From positions 46,627,070 through 46,691,069 of the forward strand of contig OX104114.1 of NCBI GenBank assembly GCA_944474755.1: a stretch of 64,000 nucleotides of DNA, given 5' to 3'. Positions 46,301 through 58,300 of this stretch are shown one piece after another (position 1 is the stretch's first letter; each line of letters opens with the position of its first letter). The DNA comes from Limnoperna fortunei. Lineage: Eukaryota; Mollusca; Bivalvia; Mytilida; Modiolidae. The translations under genes were made by a program, and so were the position numbers. A model generated the notes under the pieces. The model was given only the letters and a program-made list of their open reading frames with translations, did no database searches and had not been told where the DNA came from.

Positions 46301-49300
46301 ATTTCAGTTCAAATTGTATTTAAGAATATAAAATAAAAACATTTCTCATACTTCTTTTCCATATCAAGATTTGCACTTTATTTTAGTCTAGCTTTTACAA
46401 TTCATACCAATTCATTTCTTTCAACATTGCAGGTCGTCTGTTTTTATTGATAATGTCTGCGTCTTTTCTACTGTTACAAATAACTCCTCCCAGATCAAAG
46501 GCAGCTGAAAACAATATAAATCCAGTTAACAATACAAAAACAATAAGTTTATCTGTATGGTGCTGAAAACACATTTTCTTACTGTATTGTGTGGTTGGGA
46601 TGCAGAAATAAATTGTAACTAACCTATTACAAATTTTAGAGTATATTATTATATGGCCAATGTTAAGAAAATTTTTAAAAACTTTTTCTGGCAAAATCAA
46701 TACTCCAATACAACTCTAAGAAATTATCATCTTGGACTGAGTGAGTGTGTATACTTTGAATAAATCAACTATTCCATAACCCTAAATAATTTCTTGTGCA
46801 TGTCATCCTACTAAAAATATTTCAGTTTGCAGTTTGCTGAACCTCAAATGGAGAAGTTGGTATGTATTTGGTTGATTTGCTGAACCTCAAATGGAGAAGT
46901 TGGTATGTATTTGGTTGATTTATGTGCATGTTATACAACATTGTTATTAGAAAATTTCCCTATATACTACAAATCACTGTCTATATTGGGCATCACTTTC
47001 TAAAAAATCACAGGTTCCTCTATACAAGACATTTCTGTTATAAAAGACACCTCCAGATAAAGAATCACATGCTTAAAGGGTAGTTTCTTTTTCCACTGAA
47101 TAAGATTGATTATTTCGACATGTTTTAACATGTTAAGGATAAATGAGCACATTTTATATAGAGGCTTGACTGTATTCAAAATTACTCCTCATAAATACAC
47201 ACCATCATCTGTATGCTTGGCATTTCCTGGGCTGCCGTCTGCTGATAAATATAATAACATGGCACCATTTGGAGGAAGTTCTTTAAAACCAGATGCTAAA
47301 AATGTATTCAGCTGACTATAGGTTGGTTTGTAAAGTAGATATTTGTGAGGGTTGTCTCTCTTGGAATTCTTGTCACCATTTTCCTGTAAAATTTAATAAT
47401 TCATTTTAACTTTTTATCAGAGTGACTTAAATATTGATCATAAATGTTACAAAACTTTTTTTATGATAAAACTGATGTTTCTATTAGCTTTTTATCCAAG
47501 ACTTTACTTACAAAGGTAGGTATGTGTGGGGCAGGTGAAGGTCCACTTACAAAGGGAGGTCGGCCTGGGGCAGGTGAGGCATCATATATCTGTGTCCCTG
47601 TAAAATCTTCCTGTGGTTCTCTCTCTAATGTTTGAAGCACCCTGAACATATCAAGTGTCAACTCACTAAATTTCACCTGAAAATTAGGGCAGAATACAAA
47701 TTTTAAATACAGATGTTCGGTTATAAATCAATAAGGGCATATCAGCCAATAAACAATTATGAAGTATATTTTAGAATTTCATGAAAATTCAAATATATGT
47801 ATAATTAGTTGTGTATAATACTTACTTTTTTGCATAAAATGTCCTCTGATCAAACTAGGTAAGCATTATACATAGGTATTATAATATTGTACCATTTTGG
47901 TTAAATGTTAATAAACAGAGGAAGATATTCATATATAATTCAATAACAATGACCATAAGATTAATTTCATCAGTCATTCTGTCAGGTACATGTACAAACA
48001 TGTAGATGCTATCAGATCTGTTTTGACTACAGACTCCCTGCAGCCTGTAATTGCTCACTTGGACGACTGGAAGAAAAATGACCAAGCTATCTTGAAAATT
48101 TGTAGTTTTACTCTAGATGTTATAGCTTTTAAGTTACTGAGCAAAAACTAAAAATGACTTCAGAAAATTTCTGCAAAATTAAATGATTTGTAGGCCTTGT
48201 CCTTCAGGTTAATTAAGTAATTTACAGTTTTACTCTAGCTGTGTGAATTTATTACACAAAAACTGAGTTTTGTCTGAAATCGTCATTAAAGGGGTATAAC
48301 TCCTATAAAGAGTCATCTGACATTTTAATTTTGGACAAAGTGTTTGATTTGTAGACTTTGCCTTGCTGATCATTTTGCAATTTACAGTTTCACTGAAGAT
48401 CTGCTGGCATTTAATTGGTGATCTGACATGTGAAATTATACATTAAACAGTGACATAAGCATTAAATCATAAAACTGTTACACTCAGGGATTGAATGGAA
48501 GGAAATATTTGTTAGTTGATCTGTTAAATATTCATCACTAAAAATAACATACTACAACATACTTTACTACACACAGCTACCATTAATTACCTGATCAGCT
48601 GTATTTCCTACAATAATTATTTCTTGTAACGTCAGATAAACTGGCGTAGTTTTGTCTAACGGTGGGGTGTTCAATGGTGTTAGTCGGTGGGACAGCAGGA
48701 AATAGTTAGGATCCACATCATTAATGTCTATTAAATTGTCTGACTGTAAAAAAATAAAAGATGTAATTTATAACAAAATTTAAATCCAGCTTTTAAGAGA
48801 AATCTTCCAAGAACAAAATGAAAACTAGTAAACGAATCTGGAAGATAGTTACACACAAAATCCTGTTAAGTTGTCATGACAACAACTACTTTCAAACTGG
48901 TTTTCAAAGGCATCTGGAAAATGAAAAAAGCAAAAATACTATCAGACTTTAAAAATGCCTTTCAATGTTAAATGCCTCCATTATACTTTTTATACAGCTT
49001 ATTGTGTAAAAAATAAATATTTGAACATTTTACATATGCCTCTAGTCGGTACTTACATCTTACTATGTAACACTTTTTCACGGATAGCCTTCCATTTATA
49101 CAAGTCAACAACAATATTCTATTTGAAATCTTTACTACTTTATATTTGATAAAGTCTAACCAGTGCCTCAACAGTTGTTTGCAAGCAGTCTAACAAGATA
49201 TTACAGATGGAAGATGCATCAAAATTTTAACTAAATAGTTAGAAGTCAATGTTTTTCAAGTACAAAATGAGCTTGCTATAAATGGTTAAAGAATACCTAA

Positions 49301-52300
49301 CTTAAAATTTAAACAAAATCCAATCACCGACTAGAACACAACTGAATATAACAATCAGTGTTTCCTCATATATTATTAAGTACCTCTAAAAATGCATTGA
49401 TTTCTCCAACTACCAGCGTCCATTCCATCTGATCTTCTGGTTCATAAGTTAATGTGTAATCCTCTATTTGTGCTTGTAATTCCTTACAATAAAAAATCAG
49501 TGATCATTACTATCAATAGCAGAAACAACATATTTTATACAGCCAAATGCAGACTTCCATATCACTTATAAACAAGTGTGGACACAGAAAAACGTCTCGC
49601 CTGAATTCCGCATCAGTAACGAAAATAAATTTCGTCATAAGCATTACGTAAATAGCATTAAATATCAGCAGCGGCCTGTATACAAAATATTGTCACCATA
49701 CCCTGCATAGTTACAGGGAACAGCCGTAACCCAAAAACTTTAATGTAGTCACTGGACCGTGAAATTGAGGTCAAGGTCAGGTGGAACCTACCAGACAGTC
49801 ATGTACTATTATTCAGCAACCTATATACCAAATATTGTCATCCTACCATGCGTAGTTACAGAGGAACTATCGTAACCCAAAAACTTTAACACAGTCGCTG
49901 GACCGTGAAATTGAGGTCAAGGTCAGGTGACACCTACCAGACAGTCATGTACTAGTCATCAGCAACCTATACACCAAATATTGTCATCCTACCATGCATA
50001 GTTACAGAGGAACTGTCGTAACCCCAAAACTTTAACGTAGTCGCTGGACCGTGAAATTGGGGTCAAGGTCAGGTGACACCTATCAGACAGTCATGTACTA
50101 GTCACCTAGCTACAATAATGTAGCTCCTTTTGTTTTATTATGGACGGAGCTACAAAGAGGTCCCATTACTCGTAATGGAGCAAAAACACTTTTGGGATTT
50201 ACACATATTTTCCGCTATTTAACCTTTGTCTTTATTAAATAAATATGTTTTCTTTCCTCCGCCGTTCATCTGATTTGTCTACAATGTCTAATTAAATAAT
50301 TTTAACACTTTTTCGTAATCGTGTCATTGTTGACATAATTAAAATTGTGGAGTGTAGAATTTCGGAATCGTATCGGTAAAATTTGTAATAAGGGGACATA
50401 ATCATAATGCAAATGAATGCAGCTGAAATCATCCGGAATTTCATTTTTTACCAAATCGATTCCGATATTATCGAAATTATGCACTTCCGGAATTCATATT
50501 TTTGTCAACAATGCCATGATTATGAATAAAGTGATAAAACTAACGAATACGGTGTTGTGGAAATATCAGTTAAACTGCAAATACATAAAAAAAGTATGTA
50601 GCAAACCAGGGAAACAGTTAAATTGCTTATAAAATGCATAAAACCCCCGGGTGTGAATCACTCCCGGGCTGCTCCATTACGAGTAATGGGACCGCTTTGT
50701 AGCTCCGTCCATAAAAAAATTTAAAAAAAAGGAGCTACATTATTGTAGCTATAAAAAAATTTTAAAAAAAGGAGCTACATTATTGTAGCTACTAGTCACC
50801 AGCAACCTATACACCAAATATTGTCATCCTACCATGCGTAGTTACAGAGGAACTGTCGTAACCCAAAAACTTTAACGTAGTCGCTGGACCGTGAAATTGA
50901 GGTCAAGGTCAGGTGACACCTACCAGACAGTCATGTACTAGTCATCAGCAACCTATACACCAAATATTGTCATCCTACCATGCGTAGTTACAGAGGAACT
51001 GCCGTAACCCAAAAACTTTATCGTAGTCGCTGGACCGTGAAATTGAGGCCAAGTTCCGGTGAAAGGTGACTGACTGGCAAGTACTCATCATAAGCTACCT
51101 CTGTACCAAATTTGATGGACATAGTGCTTGGGCTTACAAATATATGAAGCAAGATGTCAAGAGTTTATGCCGCCGCCACCGCCACCGGATTCCCATACAT
51201 ATGTCTATCCTCCAGCGACAAAATCCAGCGACTTTCGTCGCAGGCGAGACAAAAATGACAATTACATATGCAATATACATTTAAATATTTATTTATATAT
51301 GTTAATCACAACAGGTTACTAGCTTTGGTTCTCTTTATGACATTAGCTTCCACTCTGCATTGCGTGGTACAACTCAAGATTTTTTCACAGCTATTATCTG
51401 TAAACCAGTAAAATGAAAAACATACAAACCTTGACTAAATCTTTAACCAGTTTCATTCTCTTTAGTAATAAACATACAACAATAAACCTAGCATAAAATC
51501 TCAATTTCTTCACCATTAAATCAGATCTGAAATTAAAAACATATATTTATTACTCATCAATTATTTTCATGGTTGGATGTGTCACACATGAATTCGATAT
51601 GTTGAAGACTGCAAAATCAGTTTTGATGTTCTAAATAGCAATAGTGGTCTAACTGCTTTATACAAGTACCATTTTTAGATAAAGACTTCCAAAATCTCTT
51701 TATTTGTTTGAATAAATCGTAAATTTTATTTGTAAGAATCAATTAGTACATAATAAAAAAACTCAATATGTTTAAAGATATTTGTCACACATAAGATACA
51801 TTTTTTCAGTAATTTGTGTGGGTATCCTTTAACTACAAATGACAATGTATTTCAAATCAGATCTCCGTCCCTTCTTTACTGATATTGCTGCATGAACAAT
51901 CTGAAAACATATCTGGGGTCAAATTATTTCATTGGATATTTCTAAGGTATAACATTAAAACTTGTCATTTTAGTTTTGCATTTAAAATGTTATACATATA
52001 TGGATTTTCTAGTGAACTATAGAATGGATTTTCATGTCAGATCACAGTTTCAGGTGAAATGCATGCTATATAGATTATTCTAAGATGGTCCAAATAAGAA
52101 ATGAGCAATTTACTCCTTTACATAACAAATTATCACTCAACTGGAAAGTTAACATTTAGCTAAAAAATCGAAGGATGTGTCCATGGGACACAGATGCTCC
52201 CACTAAATGAAGTCCCAAACAGAAAGTAGTTGTCCAACAGGTCTGAAAGTAGCTTAGAACCCACAACTTTTGATACTGAACCACCCTGCCAAATTTCAAA

Positions 52301-55300
52301 TTTTTCTCATGTACAGTTTCTGAGAAAAGTTTGACTGAAATTTGTACATACGGACGGACATACATGTATGTACGTACAAATGAAGTCCCAAACAGGAAGT
52401 AGTTGTCCAACAGGTCTGAAAGTCGCTTAAGATGTACAACTTGTGATACTGAACCACCCTGCCAAATTTCAAATTGTTCTCATGTATTGTTTCTGTAAAA
52501 GCTTAATGGAAATTCATACGGATGGACGAACATGAGTAAAACTTATTATAACCGTCTTGTAACAAATGCGAACTTTTGATTGGTTGGTTACCCGTCGGTA
52601 CAAATCCCATGCCCCCAGCTTCGTTGCTAATGTGGCAGTGTGTATTGTTTGTGCGTTGCTAATGTATTTTCTTGAGTAATCAGTGTATGTAATTCCAAAA
52701 AGGAATATTTCTGTCTTATATATTTATATTTTTACTTCATTTCAAACACTGCAAATGCACTATGTTCACACAGACACACATAAATATGAATGAAATCGGA
52801 ACTTGACGTCATTGTGTCTTGATCTTATGATAACGTGACTTTAGCCGCCAAATTACCGTAGTAGAAAAACAATGGAAACCAGAATTAAAACTAATAAAAC
52901 CCATTAAGTCTGAGGTTGGTACCTAAGGTACCATCCTTGACCTGGTAAAATGGGCATTTTCTGCATGAAAAACATTAAATATTTTGTGAGCAACTACGAT
53001 GATGTTGCACAATTAGCTCATTTCTGACGACAAAGAACCTATTTTCAGCCTTTTAAACTTGTAAGCCAGAGATAAATCCGTAAGCCTACGCCTCAGGCTG
53101 AACAGAAGTCCTTTCAGGTTGTACAATTTCCATACACCCGGGTTATAACGTAGGTAACTGATAATGCCCTCCGACATGTCATCGCGGAGGCATTACAAAA
53201 TAACTGTTATTTACCTGAACAATTTACCTCTGCAGAACAAATAAAGAACCATAGTGAGCATGCTCACATACCCCACGCTCATACATACCTATCAAGTTCC
53301 ATAAAATTGTGATCAGTAGTTTCTGAGTATAAGCACATACATGTATATAGTTGTTTCAAATATATATTTTGAGAATTACTAAGTATATAGGGGAAATAAC
53401 TGCTACAAAACATATTGTTTCATAATTTCCTGTTGATATACACAACTACATATGGTTTCCTTCATCCCTACCGAGTTTCATTAAATTCTGATCAGTATTT
53501 ACTGAGGAGTTGTGCTTACAATAATATTTTGAGAAATTTCTAAGTTCAAAAGGGTAATAATTCCAACAAAAAATATATCAAAATTTTCTGTCGAAATGAA
53601 CAAATAAAAGTGGTGTTCTTCATTCCTACCAAGTTTGATAAAATTCTAATCATTAGTTACTGAGGAGTTGTGCTTACAAGAATATTTTGAGAAATTTTAA
53701 TGTTCAAAAGAGAAATAACTCCTACAAAAAATATCATAAATTTTTTTTTGTCAATATGCACTGTATATATCTGTAATAACTAACTATGACTACATATTAT
53801 GGTGTCCTTTATTTCAACCAAGTATCATAAAATTCTGATCAGTAGTTACAAAGGAGTTTCAGAGAAATTTCTAAGATCAAAAGGGAAACAACTCCTACAA
53901 AAAATATTGTATTAAAATTTCCTGTCGATATGAACTACATAAGGTGTCCTTCATTCAAACAAGTTTCATAAAATTCTGATCAGTAGTTACAGAGGAGTTG
54001 CGCTTACAAAAATAGGACTGATGAACAGACCTGTCAAAAACATTATATCATACAGAACTTTGTTGCGTGGGGTATAATAACATTTTTACTGGCAAGTGTA
54101 CTTATTTTCTAGACATTATTTTTCTAAAGAAGAAATTGCATGTACCTTTCTGCTGTAAGATTTACCTTTCTTAAAATGAATCACCTTTTTTTCATTTTTA
54201 CTTGCTATTTATAGACAATTAGGCCTAATGCAGAATAAGTTCATTATTACGAACTAAATTACCTTTCTAAATTGAAAAAATGCCCTTTGTAACAAACAAA
54301 AAAACTACTGGACAATTAACTTTTATACAGGAAAATTTACCTCTGGACAAATTATCTTTATACAGCTTTCATTCAGAAAAATTTACCTTTCTACAAAATA
54401 ATTTACCTTTGTACAAGAAAATTTACCTTTCTACAGAACAATTTACCTTTCTTCCTTGTTTGCTTTGGAGTAGTAACCTCTGTTTCTGATGGCAGAGTAA
54501 AAGCTAAAGGCCTCATTCAAGTAGTTTGTTTCACTTGTTCTAAGACTTAAAGAAAATTAAAATATTAATTTAAATACAAGATTGCAATCAATTATTTTAA
54601 TATCAGAAAAATAGAACAAATGCAGGAGCTCAAGCAAAGTCCTTATTCTTTTATATTTGTCATAACATAAACCTTACATTTATAATACAGTAACAATGAT
54701 CTAACATAATGTTCTTCCCAGAATGATAAAACTGCCATTACCTAAGGCAAAATAATGCATGTATATATCCCAAAACCCAGGCTGCCAACATAAACAAAGT
54801 TTAAATCAATGTTTTGTTATTCTTAAATCCATGCAAAAAAAAAAAAATTGTCATGTAGTTCTTGTAGAATTGGCCTATCTATCTAAAGCAGTCTAAAGTT
54901 ATTTTTATCCATCTAAAACACATGTGATAACCAATGCATCTTAGATGATAAATTCCAATCTGATGAGAAATTTTTGAAAAAATAAAAATATTTATTTGTT
55001 CACATTTTTTTATCTATAAGATAACAGGAGTGTGATGAAGACAAAGAAATAATAATTAAATTAAAAGTCTCTCCTTTTGAAAACATTCTATAAGAATCTA
55101 AAGTAAATGTATGTGTCTCTATATCCTTTAGCCTCAGTTCCTTCCTAATGATGGTTAGATACATGTACCTTCCAGGTAATTGCATAAAATTTGGAACATG
55201 TATGAAAGTTTCTGCACATATTGTGTCTTACTACTGTTTGTTACATTTACCGGTATATACTCCTACCACATGGAGGTCCAGCTTAAAATAAAATGTACTT

Positions 55301-58300
55301 TAGATTTGCCAAAGCTTTGTGTTATCTTAAACAGTCTATTTTTTTCAAAATCCCGGAAGGGAGAGGGGGACTACACAAATTATAAAATATTTCAGAATTC
55401 TACATGCTGTCAATGCTCCTACAACATCAACTTTAAACTTTTAAACATAAGCGATTATTAGGATCTGTACTACATAATACCAGTACATGGATTTTCCTAA
55501 TTATTGGGAAAACCACAACGCCTACACATGCTGGAAATCTTGAAACTTTCAAAGTGGGTGTTTCTTTATAAAAATAATTTAAGAAAAGGAAAATGTGTAT
55601 CTTATGTGCTTTTCATACACGATATAAAGTGTTCAATGAAAGAATGCAAACACAGATGACAGTGTAGTATTCATCAATTTCAAGTCATTAAATGTGACAT
55701 TTAGGCTACTTGAAATAACAAAATGTATTATTGGGAGATTAGGCATAAATAGAAGATAAAAAATAACCATCAAGGGATCATCAGGAAATATTAAGGCTAT
55801 AAGATAAATTGTCGTGGGACCATCTGCATATATTTTATGTTTTTAGCACTTGCTGACAGAAAATATCAATAATATAAAAGGTTCCAGCGTCTTTTTATCC
55901 TCATGCCAACGCCATTCTCAAGGTTTGATTAATGACAAATATATGTTCAAAAAAATAATACAGCCTGGCTGAACTCAATTTTCTTTATGGTGGTTGTCTT
56001 ACATTTTTAGTTTCAACAAAACAATTTTGCTATTTTTTTTGTTCAATATTTGAGAACTTTTATGGTAAAAGAAAGCTATTGTAGCATTCCAATTTTTTGC
56101 ATTTTGTTTAGACTGTGGATAATGCTATTTTGTTCAATATACATGCAATACAAATTGTAGCTAAATAATATGGATAACTTAATTTTTTGAACAACAAAGC
56201 TGAAATTTACATGTCAAATTTCCTTTAAAATCAATGTTTTGCTAATTTCAATAACATAAATGCAAATTAACTGAAAATATACCAGTACATACACAATATC
56301 CAACACCGTCAGAAAATATAAGGATTTTTTATGAAGCCTTTAAGGATATTTTTGATGATTGCATTTAAGGATTATTATATAAGTTTTTATTGTGTTATTT
56401 TAAACTTCATGTAAATGTTACATATATATTGAAAAAATGTCATGCCTGCATTCCGCATCAGTCATGAAAAAAATTACGCCATAAGCAACACAATTGTTGT
56501 CATTTAAAATATACAATGCATGGTTACAGGGAAACCGACCTAATCCAAAAAATTTAACATAGTCATTACTGGACCATGAAATTGGGGTCAAGTTCAGGTG
56601 ACACCCACCAAGCAGTCATGTACTATTCATGCAACCTAAATACCAAATATGTCATCGTACCTTGCATGGTTACAACTTTAACAAAATCACTGAACCATGA
56701 AACAGAGGTCAAGGTCAGATGACAGCTACCAGCCAGCCATGTACTTTTAAGCAGCAACCTATATACCAAATATTGTCATCTTACATGCATGGTTACAGAG
56801 GAACTGCCATAATCCAAAAACTTTAATGCAGTCATAAATGTACTGTGAAATTGAGGTCAAGTTCAGGTGACACCTACCAGACAGTCATGCATTATTCATC
56901 AGCAACCTATATACCATATATTGTCATCATAACATCCATGGTTACAGGTGAACTGCCCTAACACAAAAACTAATGAAATCACTGGAAAATGAAATTGACG
57001 TCCAGGTCAGGTGACTGACTAGGAAGTACTCATCATAAGCTACAACTGGACTGAATTGATGAATCTTAAGGACTTAAGCTTACAAAGATATCGAGCAAAA
57101 TGTCAAATGTTAACGCTGCTGCCATATTTCCAAAACCAAAACAGAAAATTCACTATCTTAAAAGTGAGGACATTGGTACCTGGGGCCTTTTGTTTTGGAC
57201 TAACCGAATAAAGCAAATATTTACTTGCATGTCTTATATGGTATAGCAGATGTAATAATTGCAGATTAAATGTAATTAACATTCCAAAGGATAAATGTAA
57301 TTATCATTATAACACATATACATAGCATGTTAATTCATTAACTTTTTCATGCTAAAAATCAATTACAAATAGAATATCCCTTGTTGGTGTTCATTGATTA
57401 AGCTATCAATAATTAACCAGGCAGAGAGTATTTATGTGATATAATACTCGTCATAATTTTCTTCTAACATATCCTTCTGTTGGAGTGAAATCCAATAACG
57501 TGTGTAGATTACGTGTCAATCAGTAATTCCAAGTAGCTTATCATGACCTAGTTATATAAACAATCAATGTTAATTAAATTACTTTTGACACAAAAACATT
57601 TTGTCTCATTTTTCCACTTTATTTTATAAATAACACAATGAATACAATACAAATATAAAGCTGAATTCAACATCCCTTAAAAGCAGGGGGAAAAAACCAG
57701 AGGCTCACATTGGGAAGCATGTACATGTATAGATCTGCCCGTTATCAAGTGCATGTGTAAGAACATGAACACTGCAAGACTTACAGGTTGCACTAATACA
57801 GACTACAGACATTGGTGACATCAGTTTATGTCAAGTCACAGACATTGGTGACATCAGTTTATGTCAAGTCACAGACATTGGTGATATCAGTTTATGTCAA
57901 GTCACAGACATTGGTGACATCAGTTTATTTCAAGTCACAGACATTGGTGACATCAGTTTATGTCAAGTCACAGACATTGGTGACATCAGTTTATGTCTAG
58001 TCAAAACAAACATTATTTCTTGCTACTTGGAAGAACAGTATAGATAGGCAAAACAAATTTTTAAAGTATTTTATACAAATTATATAGAGATATTATTGTG
58101 TTTTAACAATACTTCATTATAAATTAATCAAATTGTGTACCAGTGACAAAGAAACATTTATTTTAATGAACAGTTTTGTGACAGTTGATACTGTACTTTT
58201 CTTATTGTTAAGTTGAATACATGTATTTATCAAAATGTGTGAAATAAGTATACTGAATAGTTAATCAAATCTTTGATATTTTATCCTCAATAAATTAAAC

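Larger units (their letters stand above)
49483..51429 (-). other. SCAI intron filled by element B with a nested MITE
   Basis: Almost entirely the second family B copy (49572-51252), itself split by the 685-bp TIR element at 50107-50791. Confidence 0.85.
51527..54446 (-). other. SCAI intron with elements E and F
   Basis: Contains families E (52158-52541) and F (53228-54071) and a donor-like short repeat at 54140-54446. The stretch between 52560 and 53220 is unassigned; it begins near TTATTATAACCGTC and ends near GGGTTATAACG, so it might be another inserted element. Confidence 0.65.

Noticed and set aside
46395..46700. 101-codon minus-strand ORF as a gene of its own
   Set aside because: Its C-terminal third is a genuine SCAI exon; the rest is intron read-through.
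47444..47635. 63-codon plus-strand ORF
   Set aside because: Antisense shadow of a SCAI exon.
57812..58000. 62-codon ORF of repeated VTSVYVKSQTL
   Set aside because: Artefact of the 33-bp tandem repeat.
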